DNA from: Apium graveolens | Taxonomy: Eukaryota > Streptophyta > Magnoliopsida > Apiales > Apiaceae | Assembly: GCF_009905375.1 (NCBI RefSeq) | Contig: NC_133650.1 | Coordinates: forward strand, 145,460,476-145,524,475 | Length of the DNA stretch: 64,000 nucleotides | Reading direction: 5' to 3' | Part shown: piece by piece, positions 20,185 to 32,974 of the stretch | Numbering within the stretch: position 1 is the first letter of the stretch | Layout of the letters: every line of letters begins with the position of its first letter | Position numbers and translations under genes: made by a program | Notes under the pieces: generated by a model | The model's input: only the letters and a program-made list of their open reading frames with translations | Databases searched by the model: none | Told to the model about the DNA's origin: nothing

Positions 20185-23100
20185 TGTAATAACCCCAATT
20201 TTTGGAAATTTTTGAAACCCTTATGAATAGTGTTTTTGCTGAATGGGAAAACTTTTCATGCCACACTATGTAGGGGTTCTGGTATGGATATTTTGAGATT
20301 TTATTAGTACTTTATATGGGATATAAGTGTATGTAAAGATCGTCAGAATCCAAATTCCGAACACTTTGATTTTCTCGGAAATCCACTAGATACGGAAAGA
20401 ATTGAGTATAGGGTAACAGGATAAAAAGGATTTAAATTAAAGGATTATAAGAGAGGATCATAAAAGGAATATGATATATTGAGAAAGGTTAAGGGAACCT
20501 AAGTAATAAGATCCCGGGTATGATCCCTCAAACGATAAACGAAAACGAAAGTTAAGCGAACCGTATAACAGATCAGCGGTCATTAGGCAAACAATTAGGA
20601 AGTTAATCAAAGAGATTAGTGGGGATGATGTCACCCAACCAATGAGAAGAGGACAAGGAGGGAAAGATGACATCATAGCATGACACAAGCATGACATGGG
20701 AAGGAAGGAGGTGTGGTTGAATGAGAACCACACAAAGTCCAAGGTTAAATAGGTAATTAACTAAAACAAAAACAAAACCAACCAACCAAGCCAAATAATT
20801 CATTCTTCATCAAAACAAAAAGGAACCAAGGCATTATTTCTTCATTTGCTCTCGGCTTTTTCACTTTTTAAAGGCAAGAATTTTCAAAATCCAAGATCCA
20901 AGCTTCCTAAATTGGTGAGTTAATTCCCTAATCATCCTTATGCATAGTTATGGCTATATCATGAGTTTAAGCCTTCAATTCTTTCTCAATCTTCTTCAAT
21001 AAATCAATGAAGAAGACAATGAATAGTGTTTTCAAGGTTTTAACTTGAATTTTTTCTTGTTTTCCTTTAAGATCCAAGCATCCATAAGACTTCTCAAAGC
21101 TTCTTAAGGCTTCCTAGCTACTCCCACCACTTCAAGGAAGGTATATCATCTCCAAACCCTAGATTCCTATGTATAATAAGATGATTTTGATTATTATGGT
21201 GATATAGTAGCTTAATGCTTGTGGTTTAGAGTGTGGGTTGGAGTGGTAGTGAAATGGAATGGTAAATCTTGTTGTTTTTGTTAAAAGAACTTAAGTATAG
21301 TTAAATTCAAGCTTAGGCATAAGTATAAATGTTAATATTGAATTGATTGGGGCTGTTATGATGTGATAAGGATGGAATTTGGTTGTATAAATGGGTTGAG
21401 GTTGAATTGTGATGGTTTTTGAATGGTTTAAATTTGGGAAATCGCGTAAACATAGCCGTCGTAATGTCCGATTTACTTTAGACTGCTTTTGTTCATAACA
21501 TTAGGACCCGAGAACCCCCTGCTAGATTTTGACCATTGCCATTTTTAGATAACTCATGTTACGGGCTTCGTTTTGATATGTAGTTCGTTCGATTCCGATG
21601 CACGGTTTGGGAGAAACGACCGTTTCAAGTAACGGCATTTCGTGAACGAAACTTTTCCCCTTGCCTTACTTTGAAACATAGGTTAAAGACCAAAAATGGT
21701 TAATTAATGTATGAAACAATTATGGTAAGTGTGTTAGGCAGTTGGTAAGCCACTCGCGAAGGAATCGCCTTAAAACTCATAATGGTTAATTTATTAAAAA
21801 TGGTGGAGCCGAGGGTACTCGAGTGACTTAAGAGAACCAGTAAGCGCAAAGCAAGCGTTAGAGTCTAATTTGGTTAGAGTATAGAATTACAAGTGACTTT
21901 GGTTTAATTCCAACTTACTTGTTGTTTATAGGTTACCAGACTCGTCCCGAGCCTTTTATCACCCCCAGTCGCTCAGGCAAGTTTTCTACCTGTTATAATG
22001 TTGTTGTGATGTATATTTGTATATGCATTATCTTGCGATAGATGCATGTTGGTTAATTAGCAAATGTTGCGATATATTGAAGCATGCTGATATGGTATAT
22101 ATATGCATGCCTGTTTCGTATTCTTGCCATATATATCTGTTGGTTCAGTTGATAATACCTATGCTAGAGGATAACGGTAATTTGCATATACCCTTAGTAT
22201 AGGGACCCAAAGGTGAAAACATTTTCTAAAACCGGGAGTCGAGGATCTCGAGTAGATTTTATATATATATATATTTATATATATATATGGTTATAGTTTT
22301 CCAAACTATTAATCGAATAAGGTTTATTCGATAACTTTATTTTATTTAATGAATATTATTTGAATATTCATCCGAGGACTTATGACTCCTTTATTTTATT
22401 ATTAAATATTATTTGGAATATTCATTCGAGGGCTTATGACTCAGTTTATATTATTTAATGATTGTTAATTGGATAGTCATTTGAGGATGTATTGACTCCT
22501 TTATTTTATTTAATGAATATTATTTATAATATTCATTCGAGGTATTATGACTCCGCTTATTATTTAATAATATTCTTTATTTTATTAAAGAATAATGTTT
22601 CGATAATCAAACTTATTTTCAATTATTCAAATAAAGATAGTACTTTCATATAAGTATATCTTTGGCTATTTAATATCCATTTCAAGTATAAGTTTTAAAA
22701 CTTCTACTTCGATTATTTTTATAATAATATTCTCTATGGGAATATTATTTAAATAATAATATTCAGATATTTTCTAAATATATTGGGACTGATTTACTTC
22801 ATTAAATCAGCATTACTCCAAACAGTCTTTAAAGTGTTTTCGAGTCTTCAAAATGATTTTTAAAAGTTAGAGCGGATCCCAAAACTCATTTTTATATTTA
22901 AGATCTTCCTTTCAAAGGGGATTTAAATACTCGCTCAAAACCTGGGGGATCCAGCTCTGTGGTGCATTTTACATTCGCAACGTGGTTGCTGTTTTGAGAA
23001 AATAAATGAATTGATTACTTACCCAACGTTCGGGAAGTAAGCCCATCTAATTGAGTCGGCATTAGCGACAGGCCGGGGTACGGTCTATCAAAGTGTAAGT

Positions 23101-24130
23101 GGCTGGGTGGCAGTCCATCAACGCATAAGAGGCCGGGTGGCGGTCCAGCACAAGGTCCTTATGTGGCCAGGGTGATGACCGGTGGGGGATTCATCCATCT
23201 ACTAGTAGAAAAGGTTACTTATTGGTATCTTTGCCTGATCAGCAAGATATCAGGTTTATGCCAAAATTTCTTTTCTTTCCAAATTCATTGGATATTGCAA
23301 CTCTGTTCATACTTTACATGACAGAGGTTTTCAGGAAATGTATGAGATATATATATAGGTGTATATATATCGGGACTTAATGAAGTATCTCGTAACTTCA
23401 TTTCATTCAATAATATTTCAAAGATTGAATCTATTCAAGTATTATCTTGTAGTCTCATCTACGTGATGAACTTTTGAAACTAATTATAACTTGAACGGTG
23501 GTAGTTCAAGTAGTATTTGGAAAAGATATAAGTATATTGGAGTATCTTTTAACTTCATCTTTTAAACTTATATCTAGTAAATGATTATCTTATGCATGTC
23601 AAAGATTTTCAGAAAAACGTTGAGACAAGGTTAGATATATGAAATCACCTTGCAATGATATTTTTATACAGTTATATACTGGAACTCTGTGTGTATTATG
23701 CATGGAAGAGGACTTCCAATATTTTGAAAAGTATATATGTATATATATATACTGAATATTTTGCGACTTCATCGCATTAAGATATCAACTTGGTTCATTT
23801 CTTCTTAACCAAGACTTTCTTGAGTACTATGAGAATGCTCATATATTGTAAATTATTATACATATTATTTCGGTGGGCTTTTTGCTCACCCTTGCTTTCT
23901 TTTTTTCATCACACAACATCAGATAGATAAGATGAACATGACCAAGCTCCCAATTCGCAAGCGGATAGGAAACGTTCCGCAGCTTTCGGGAAGCATTGAG
24001 GCCGCTGTAGCTGAGGTAGAAATTACCAATAGGCTAGGCTTTCAACTTTTGATGTACCAGATTATGTATATTTATGAATTGTAATAATGGCAAAGAAATG
24101 TAAATTTATTCAGAAACCTTTTTAAGGTGT
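20185..24130 (+). repeat. 5' LTR of E3, left part
   Basis: Aligns with 40786-44715 of the 3' LTR. A weak TATA-like GGTTAAATAGG lies near 20742, followed by a leader with donor-like sites (AAATTGGTGAGT near 20914, GGAAGGTATAT near 21136). A (TA)n tract lies near 22260. A cluster of near-repeats with GGCCGGG-GGCGGTCC and CATAAGAGGC lies at 23075-23175. GGTGT at its end is the target duplication of E2. Confidence 0.93.
23932..24084 (+). CDS. LTR-borne small basic ORF of E3 (5' copy), 50 aa
   Basis: ATG lies ten bases behind a pyrimidine-rich stretch ending ACATCAG (23922), a good acceptor site. The product starts MNMTKLPIRKRIGNVPQL, basic at first and then neutral. The 3' LTR copy (44522-44674) keeps the frame with few changes. 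ORFs at the same place in the LTRs of E5 (56199) and E6 (47769) also start with a basic stretch. Weak as a gene on its own: short, and in an LTR. Confidence 0.35.
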   Translation: MNMTKLPIRKRIGNVPQLSGSIEAAVAEVEITNRLGFQLLMYQIMYIYEL

Positions 24131-24689
24131 TGATAGGGATAAATAAATTATGATAGTGTAATTAAATACTGCAAGGTATGGGCTGCTAGGCCCAGTAAAA
24201 AGATATATGATACTCAGACCAGAAAGGTTAAGCCTGATGGACCAGATCAGGCCTGATGGAATAAAGAAGGCCCAAAAGCCCTGATTATTAATTAATTTCG
24301 TAATTAATTAATAAGAGAAAAATCAGCTATTGAGAAGAGTCCCGATAAGGATATAAATCCTTATAGATTAGTCTCAAGGCCACCTAAAAGGATAAGGAAT
24401 CAGTTTCCTACTATCTAGGAGTCCAAAGTCCATTCTAATTATGAGACTTGCCCACCAAGTCTCCTATACCAAGTCCAATTCAAGGACTCCCAACATCTAT
24501 ATAAGGGGCCTCACCCCATAAATCAGAACTACGTTTTTTGGCTTGATTCTCTAGTTCACAGAGATACGTAGGCATCTCGTAAAGGCAGAGTTGAGCTACA
24601 AAACACGAGAGCAGCCATTAAAGGCCTTGAGCTCCCGAATCTTAGTAATAAGTACAGCAAATAATAACCTTAGTTTTTTATCCATAACA
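24131..24689 (+). repeat. 5' LTR of E2
   Basis: TGATAGGG to CATAACA, 559 bp. The TATA box TATATAAG is at 24498-24505. Pairs with 34274-34833. Confidence 0.95.
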
Positions 24690-24691
24690 TT

Positions 24692-24709
24692 TGGCGCCGT
24701 CTGTGGGAA
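24692..24709 (+). other. Primer binding site of E2
   Basis: TGGCGCCGTCTGTGGGAA, two bases behind the LTR. The first nine bases match the complement of the 3' end of plant tRNA-Asp; the rest fits only in part. This form is common in Tat-type elements. Confidence 0.8.
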
Positions 24710-24723
24710 AATGAACAACAACC

Positions 24724-27165
24724 ATGGCGAGAACACGGAGAACAATTAGCGCTCTGGAGGAGGGAACACCATCAGGGACAACTCAGGTGATTTCGTCAAC
24801 CGTGGAGATTCCTCCCCACTCAACTTATGCATCTACTCAAGCGGAAACCCAGATAGGGGCAACTCAATCTCAGCCACAAGGGACGACTCCCCCGACTATT
24901 CAAGGTACGAATCCTCAAGTTCGACAAGTACATATACCTGTGAATTCTCGACCCGTCGGGTATGAATATTCAACTGTTGTTACCACTAACCCCCCTTATG
25001 GGATGCCCCTTTACCCCGAGGTTGGAGGAAGTGGATATGCTGGGCGAAGTGAAGCACGGGGGCAATCACTCCCTTATATACGAGGTTTGGCTCCTATCCC
25101 CGAGGATCGGGAATTTTCTGGTCCTTACACTGAGAGAGATTCCGAATCTTCGGATGATGAAGTGGCCCCAAGAAGGAGACGTCCAGGCTAGGAGCCGATG
25201 GCCGATGGAAGGCAACACCCTCGAAGCACCCAAGGGGCGAATCCCCAGGAAGTGCAGGAAAGGATAAAGGCTCATGAGGCTGAGATCCAAAGGCTGAGGC
25301 GTGACTTGGAAGCTCACCAGGACACCAGACCCCAGATGCCTCCTAGGGGGAGAAATCCTCCTCCTGTCATAGACCTGGATGGTCCAGTACGAAGAAGGGT
25401 TGTCTTTCCAAGAACTGATCCAAGCAATCTCCTTCCCCTTGGAGACCCTGATGATCCCACTCCACCCTTCACAGAAGAAATAATGAATGCCCATATCTCA
25501 AGGAAATTCAAGATGCCCACTATCAAAGCCTATGATGGCACCGGAGACCCCGCTAACCATGTCAGGACATTCTCTAATACACTGCTGTTGCAACCCGTGA
25601 ATGACGCTATAAAGTGTCGGGCCTTCCCTCAAACCCTGTCGGATATGGCTCAAAGATGGTACAGTCGCCTGCCCCCAAATTCTATTGGATCGTTCAGAGA
25701 ATTAAGTCAGGCTTTTATTAAGCAATTCATCAGTAGAAGAGTCCATGAGAAAAGTTCAGCATCTCTTATGAGTCTTGTGCAGGGAGCTAAGGAATCCTTG
25801 AGAGATTACCTGAATCATTTCACAAAGGAGGCTTTAAAAGTCCCGGACCTTGATGATAAGGTAGCCATGATAGCACTGCAACAAGGAACTAGGGACGAGT
25901 TTTTTAAGATGTCCTTGGCCAAACGTCCCCCTGAAAGCATGTTGCAGCTCCAAGAAAGGGCAGGGAAGTATATCAAGGTTGAAGAAAGTATGAGGAAGAC
26001 CGTAGTAAGTAATAAGCCCAGTGGAGGCAAGAAGCGGAAAACTGATTTAGAATATATTGCAAAGGACAAATATCCTAGAACCGAACAAAACCCTGATTCA
26101 ACCCCCAAGAGGGGAGGACCTGGGCAAAAGTTCACTGAATACGCTAAGCTGAATGCTCCTAGAAGTCAGATTTTGATGGAGATTGAGAAAGACAGAGATA
26201 TTCGCTGGCCTAAGCCCTTGAAGGCTGATCCTGCCAAGCTAGATAAGGGCAAGTATTGCAGGTTTCACAAAGATGTTGGCCATGACACCGATGAGTGTAG
26301 GCAATTGAAAGATGAAATTGAGTTTTTGATTCGAAAAGGAAGATTGAACAAGTATACTGGAGATGGAGGGGACATAAATAATAATGGAAGGAAGAACTTT
26401 GAAGATCGTAGGAGGGACCAAGACGATCAGGGGCGGAATCCCCAACCTAGAGGGCCGGTTATAAATGCAATTTTTGGAGGACCACGACGCCCTCGAGGAC
26501 CTGTGATAAACACGATCTTTGGAGGTCCAACTGCTACTGGATTGTCCAAAAATTCCAGATTGGCATATACTAGGGAGGTTATGCATATTGTTGGAGAAGC
26601 CCCGAAGAGGGCCAGGACAGAAGTAACATTGGCTTTTGATGATTCTGACCTAGAGGGTGTGAAGTTTCCCTATGACGACCCGCTGGTCATAACACCGATA
26701 ATAGGAAATAGCCCGGTTAAGAGGGTCCTTGTGGATAATGGTGCTTCTGTGGATATCTTGCTCCATGACACCTTTCTAAGAATGGGGTATAACGACTCCC
26801 AGTTGACACCAACCAACATGCCGATATATGGATTTGCTGGAGTAGAATGTCCTGTGGAAGGGATAATCAAATTGCCGACCACCATAGGTACGGAACCAAG
26901 GCAAGCAACGCAGATGCTGGATTTTGTGGTGGTAAAGGCTAGTTCAACTTATAATGCTATCATGGGGAGAACAGGGATACATGCCTTCAAGGCAGTCCCC
27001 TCTTCCTACCATTCAGTCATGAAGTTTCCCACCCGAAACGGGATTGGAGAAGAGAGAGGAGATCAAAAAATGGCTAGAAGCTGTTATGTGGCCTCTTTGA
27101 GGGCAGATGGAGTCGGGGGGCAGGTTCTTCCTATTGAAGATATGGATGTTCGAGAAAATGATTAG
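24724..27165 (+). pseudogene. gag: E2 gag and protease
   Basis: ATG at 24724; TAG at 25189-25191 interrupts a low-complexity Thr/Gln/Pro-rich N-terminal part, and the frame goes on at once. The retrotransposon gag domain lies at about 25500-26000 (YDGTGDPANHVRTF, RWYSRLPPNSI, FIKQFISRR, LRDYLNHF). The knuckle is C-x2-H-x4-H-x4-C (CRFHKDVGHDTDEC) near 26258, the variant usual in this group. Protease has VDNGASVDIL near 26732 and AIMGRTGIH near 26957. A TAG at 27163-27165 stands where E1 has GAG. A stop behind the first 155 codons would block Gag unless read through. Confidence 0.92.
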
Positions 27166-30100
27166 AATAGAGGAAGGCCAGCAGAAGAATTGGTTTCGGT
27201 TCCTTTAGACCCCGAGAATCCTGAGAGGATGACTTTCATTGGAGCCACATTAGAGGAGCCCCTTAGAGGGAAGTTAGTGAAATTTTTGCAAGAAAATAGT
27301 GATGTGTTTGCATGGTCAGCAGCTGATATGCCAGGCATAGACCCGGAGTTAATTACTCACAAGCTAAACATGGATCCAAGTCGGAAGACAATGAAACAAA
27401 AGAAAAGAAATTTTACCCCAAAAAGATAAGAGGCTATAAAACAGGAAGTAGAAAAGCTCTTAGAGGCTGGTTTCATTGAGGAGATTCAATTTCCGGAGTG
27501 GTTAGCAAACCCTGTAATGGTGAAGAAGGCTAATGGAAAGTGGAGGATGTGTATAGACTTCACTGATCTGAATGATGCATGCCCCAAAGACTGTTTTCCG
27601 CTGCCTAGAATTCATACTTTGATTGATGCCACTGCTGGACATGAGATGCTGAGTTTCATGGATGGATTTAGCGGATACAACCAGATCAAAATGCATAAGG
27701 ATGACATTCCAAAGGTATCATTCATCACTGACTTTAGTGTTTATTGTTATCTTGTTATGGCGTTTGGTCTCAAGAATGCAGGAGCCACCTATCAAAGGTT
27801 GGTGAATAGAATTTTTAAGGATCTTATTGGTAAGACTATGGAAGTCTATGTTGATGACATCTTAGTCAAGAGTCTAGTAAAGACTGATCATATAGCCCAT
27901 TTAAGGGAAGCTTTTGAGGTCCTGAGGTACCACAAGATGATGTTGAATCCTACGAAGTGTGCTTTCGGAGTATGATCTGGAAAATTCTTGGGACTGATGG
28001 TCTCAAAGAGGGGAATTGAGGCTAACCCGGATAAAATAAAGGCGATCCTGGACATGGAACCACCAAAAACTGTTAAGGATGTTCAGAAGCTTGCAGGAAG
28101 GGTTGCTGCGCTAGGACGATTCATCTCCAAGTCGGGGGACAAGTGTTTGTCATTCTTCAAGTCGCTAAAGAGCATCAAAGACTTTGTATGGAGTGAGGAA
28201 AACCAGAAGGCATTTGAAGAGTTAAAGAAGTATATGGCCCAGGCCCCGTTGTTGGCCAAGCCAGTTTTGAGTGAAATTTTATTTTTGTACTTGGCTGTTT
28301 CAGAGAGCGCCTTGAGCACGGTGTTGGTTAAGGAGGAACTGAAAGTCCAGAAACCTGTATACTATGTCAGCAAAATTTTGCATGGTGCTGAGTTGAATTA
28401 TTCAACTATTGAGAAATTCGCTTTAGCCTTGGTAATGGCTTCAAGAAAGCTGCGTCCTTATTTTCAAGCTCACCAGATTGAAGTGCTAACAAATCAGCCA
28501 CTGAGAAATATCATTCACAGTCCCAAGGCAAGTGGGAGACTGATTAAGTGGGCAATAGAGTTGGGAGAGTTCGATCTCAAGTATAAGCCACGTACGGCCA
28601 TAAAAGCCCAGGCACTAGCTGACTTCGTGGTGGAATGTACCATACCCAACCAAGAAGTCGGGGGGCAGGAAGATACCATACCTCAAGACAAGGGAGTCGA
28701 CAATGGGGACAGGGAGAAGGATGATAAGGAGAAAGAATATTGGATTCTCTATTTTGATGGAGCATCAAAAACAAATTCCAGTGGAGCAGGGTTGGTTTTG
28801 CAAAGCCCTGATGGATTCTTAATTGAGTATGCTATGAAGCTAGACTTCCCAACCACAAACAATGAGGCAGAGTATGAAGCCCTGATTGCTGGCCTTGGTC
28901 TAGCTGGGACACTTAGAGTCAAAAACTTAAAGGTCCGTGGAGACTCGAAGCTGATCATATCCCAGGTAAAGGGAGAATTTAAGGCAAGGGATGATACAAT
29001 GGCTAAGTATGTTCGCCTAGTAAGGGCTGTGATGACCCAATTTAATGAATGCCATGTTGAACACATTCTAAGGGAAGAAAATGCTAAAGCAGATATGCTA
29101 TCAAAGTTTGCTTCATCTGAGATTGAAGAAAGTTCAGGAAGTGTGTACTTCCGTGTTTTGAAGACACGAAGCATAGATGTTAAGCTTGTGGCTCCCATAG
29201 GCTTGGGGACGTCATGGATTGATCCCATCAAGGCTCACATTCAGACCGGTTGGTTGCCAAGCGATGCAACTGAGGCACGAAAGTTAACTATTCGGGCACT
29301 AAGGTACTCCTTGATAGATGGAATTCTGTATAAGAGATCTTTCGTGGTTCCTTACTTGAGGTGTCTCAGGCCCGGCGAGGCACGCTTGGCTCTTGAGGAA
29401 GTGCATGAAGGTATTTGTGGGCAACACTTGGGGGGCAGGGCCTTGGCTCATAAGATAACCCGTTTAGGCTTTTATTGTCCAGAAATGATGGCTGATGCCA
29501 AAGAATATGTGAAGAAGTGTGATCGCTGTCAGAAGCATGCACCAGTTGTTAGACAACCCCCCGAGATGCTGACCTCTATCAACTCGCCTATTCCCTTTGC
29601 TATGTGGGGGATGGATATTCTAGGGCCTTTTCCTATGGCCACGGCACAAAGGAAGTTTCTGATTGTAGCCATTGATTATTTCACCAAGTGGATCGAAGCC
29701 AAACCCTTGGCCAAAATCACAACTAAGCAGGTTGCACAATTCCTGTGGGAAAACATTATGTGCCGATATGGAATTCCCCGTATCCTCGTCACTGACAATG
29801 GAACACAATTCAACAATGAGGAATTCAAGAAGTATTGTGAAGAAAATGAAATTGAGTTATGATTCACCTCTGTGGCTCACCCGCAAGCCAATGGGCAAGC
29901 AGAGGTAGCAAATCGGATAATCCTGGATGGACTAAAGAAGAGGATCGAGAAGTCAAGAAATAATTGGGTGGATGAAATTCTCCCAATATTATGGGCCTAC
30001 AGGACTACCTGTAGAGTCATGACAGGAGCAACTCCCTTCATGTTGGCATATGGGGTAGAAGCCGTAGTTCCAGTAGAGATATCACATTCCTCTCCAAGGA

Positions 30101-30447
30101 TTCAGGCTTTCAATGCAGAAGAAAATGAGGAAGGGCAGAGGTTAGCCCTGGATTTAATCGATGAAGTGCGAGATAAAGCATATGCAAAGATAGTAGAATA
30201 TCAGAAAAAGGCTTCATTCTACTACAACCTAAGGGTTAAAGAGAGGTTTTTCAAACAAGGTGACCTAGTCTTGAGAAAAATAGAGGCTTCTGGTGTCGGA
30301 CAGAAAGGAAAGCTTGCCCCAAATTGGGAAGGGCCGTATAAAGTCAAGAGCGTTCAGGGTAGAGGAACCTACAAGCTGGAGACTACAGATGGTTTTGAAG
30401 TCCCGAGAACCTGGCACGCACAAAACCTGAAGGTTTACTATGTGTAA
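27166..30447 (+). pseudogene. pol: E2 pol: RT, dual RNase H, integrase, with stops
   Basis: Same frame and domain order as E1 pol. Stops compared with E1: TAA at 27427 (E1 CAA), TGA at 27973 (E1 GGA), TGA at 29860 (E1 CGG); the TAG at 27163 before it is GAG in E1. No indel is seen over 3.3 kb. RT keeps YVDD, the second RNase H keeps its acidic residues, integrase keeps HHCC and DDE, but a Trp before the CC pair is Cys (FYCPEM). About 97% identical to E1 by eye, so the two pol parts parted recently. Confidence 0.94.
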
Positions 30448-30811
30448 GATGGTCGAAGTACGATTCTCACTTGTCATTGTGACAAGTAGGTTTAAAAGCA
30501 CCTTGAAGCTTTGTTTGCATAGGATTTTTATTTTAGCTATTATAGATCAGGGTCGAACCCATATTATGTAAGGTTTTGGAAAACCAGACTTGAAATTGAA
30601 GAGTTCGAAATTATTTCAACCTATGGATGTTTGAGTTGTGATAATACTTGTGTGGCCCATTAAGCCAAGTTTGAATATTAAAGTATCGGAAAAATAAAGG
30701 AGAGAATGCAAATAAGGAAAGTAGCATATAAAATAGCCCCGGAGGGTAATAAGTTTTAATACAAACAAAAGTCCAGACATAAGTTAAGGATAAAATTACA
30801 GAATAGAAAAA

Positions 30812-32663
30812 CTACTCCTCCATGCGGGAGCCTTCATTCTCTTGCTCCTTATCAGCGCCTTCAGCATCCTTCGCAGGAGAAGCGGGAGGAGAAGCAGTGT
30901 TAGGATCTAAGATGCGATCATCTGGCTGAGGGGAGTTGAAGAGGGTGTCTATGCTGTCCTCCGACTCAGCCTGCTCGGGACTTATAAAGTCCTTAGGGTC
31001 GACTAAGCCCGGGTGCTTCTCAGAAACCGCCTTTACGGCCGCATCCCATCCCTGAGTAAACTGTAGGGAATAAAGACCCTCATTATGAATCTCCATGAGA
31101 TTCTTAAACTTGTCAGAATCCATGTAGTCATCAATGAGCTTATCCTTATCGCTCCTAAGTTTCACCAGCTCGGAATGAGCCTTAGCCAGCTCCTCTTTCT
31201 TCGTGTCCAGCTTCTTCTCCAGGACCTTGGCTCTCTCTTCCCATTTCTTCATCTCCTTCTCAAACCCATCTCAGTAACCCTTCCAGGACCTAGCCTGGTG
31301 GAGGGCCGCATGGAAGTAGGTATTACTCTGCAAAGAAATATGTATGAGTTAGCACAAGTTCGTTGAAATACGAGAAAGTTGGGATTCAAAGAAAAAGAGA
31401 AAAAAGAAAGTTATCGCAGCTTGGGCTTGAGAACCCAGAAGCTCAATAGTCTCGATATCACTCCCCGTAACAATGTCAGTAAAGTCATGGGGAGTGATGG
31501 AATGGTACGACCAATCCTTAGCATGTTTGGTGGATCCAACCACCGTATCGCTCCTCCTAAAGCACCAGTTAGGCCTGAAGGAATGTGCCTTAAGTGGAGG
31601 ATCCACATCGTCCCCTAACTCGACCACCGGGACATGGGGCTTAAGAAAAGAAGGACCGTCAGGTTTGCTCCTGGGGTCCTTGTTTAGCTTGGCCCTCTTC
31701 TGGCGGCCTGACTCCCCTTCCTTGGGCCTGTTGACATTATTGATGGCCTCGCAAGCTGAAAAAGAAAGATAGAAAGAATATTAAATTGCAGGAGAGATAA
31801 AATGTTACAATTAAAGGGAAGGAAAAATGGTTATCCAGTTATAAATTTACCCTTATCACTGGCCTGAGAGAGACCAACTTTCTTCAAGGAAAACTCCTCT
31901 AAAAGGGTCCAGGTGTCTGTTTTCCCATCATCCGAAATTAAGGCTTGGTAGGCCACCTCCTCCTCATCAGATAATCTGATGCTACCTGGACTCCCATCTG
32001 ACACTTTACAAAAGGGCCTACGGAAGAGTGTGACCCAATCACCCCCAGCCCAGGTCAGCCTCACAAACTCGTCCCTCTATTTATGGTTATTCTCAACTAT
32101 GGAATTACTATCGAAGATATGAGGGATTTTGGGCCGTTGACGAATTAAAACCCAACCTGGTTGACTCATGGCGCTATTATAGAATTGGAAAACTTTCCTA
32201 AAGACAGCTACGGAAAGAGGAAAATTATTTCTAAGACAAAGGACCATAAAACAGATAATGTTCCTCCAAGCGTTAGGAGGGAGTTGACAAGGGTTAATTT
32301 GTACATCTGCAAGTAAGCGAGGAATAAATTCATGGAATGGGAACCTGAGACCCGCGGTCAGGGCTCCTCGATAGATAAACAAAGTATCCCCTCCCAATTA
32401 CAAGTCCTATCCCCAGGGGCGGCTGGAGTAATCCTAAGGTGGGGTGGAAGTCTGTACAGGATGTTCATAGACTCTATCCTACCATCTAACTCATGAAAGG
32501 TGTTACCATGATTATACGAATCTAACTCAGATAGAGAGGGATATTCATCACCCCTCGAGTTAATCATATCAAGTAGGGAAGTATATGGAGATTGAATTTG
32601 AATGTTTGTACCTCTCTTAGAGACATTCATCTTCTGCAAATGAGCCAAGTCACGATCCGCCAT
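30812..32663 (-). pseudogene. Antisense three-exon gene of E2, broken
   Basis: Exons 32663-31851, 31755-31415 and 31327-30812 mirror E1 in number, order and intron phase (phase 1, then phase 0). Intron 1 is 95 nt, GTAAAT to TTTCAG. Shared strings with E1 include LDSYNH for LDAYNY, RLLADVQINPCQLPPNAWRN for its counterpart, and exon 3 SNTYFHAALH for MNTYLQAALH. Identity is low, perhaps 30%, against about 97% in pol. Lesions: a one-base shift near 32395, a TAG near 32076 where Trp is likely, a lost donor at 31414-31413 (AT in place of GT) and a TGA near 31270. Exon 3 is a Lys/Glu-rich coiled coil with an acidic tail. Function unknown. Confidence 0.75.
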
Positions 32664-32830
32664 TGATATGCTTCGGTTGAAGGCTTGAAACCCAGAAAAA
32701 CCTGAGAAAGGTGGAACTGCGGTGGCTGAGGTCGCCGGAAATCGCCTTCTCAAAGGGAGAGAACTCTAGAGAGGTTTATGAGAGAAAATGAGAGATGTGA
32801 GGTGAAATGAGGATTCTCACTTCACACTAC

Positions 32831-32841
32831 ACTTATATAGG
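32831..32841 (-). promoter_or_regulatory. TATA box for the antisense gene of E2
   Basis: The minus strand reads CCTATATAAGT about 170 nt before ATG 32663, matching the element at 5741-5751 in E1. Confidence 0.55.
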
Positions 32842-32974
32842 CGAAAAGCTCGGGATACGAGGCATTTCTAGGCCCATTTAGCCAGGCCCAACCTAAAAGC
32901 CCATCAACCAGAAATATCAGGAATAATCTAGAAACTCCTGTGGAATTTGAAAGGTCAAAAATCGACCAGAGTTT

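Noticed and set aside
20458..20803. Minus-strand frames of 66-94 codons in the E3 LTR, also seen at 41059-41379
   Set aside because: They recur only because the LTR is duplicated; the two copies differ by a frame change, and the composition is that of an LTR with no start or domain signal.
22017..22202. 61-codon frame in the E3 LTR, also at 42615-42800
   Set aside because: AT-rich, no homologue known to me, no promoter or acceptor near; kept open only as part of a young LTR pair.
27190..27429. Separate short genes in E2 at 27190, 27517, 27988 and 29872
   Set aside because: All are in one frame, split by point stops when set against E1; they are parts of one pol pseudogene.
31328..31414. Minor-type AT-AC intron in the E2 antisense gene
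   Set aside because: The donor ATAACTTTC does not fit the minor-type consensus, the acceptor is AG, and E1 has a normal GT donor; a point mutation is simpler.
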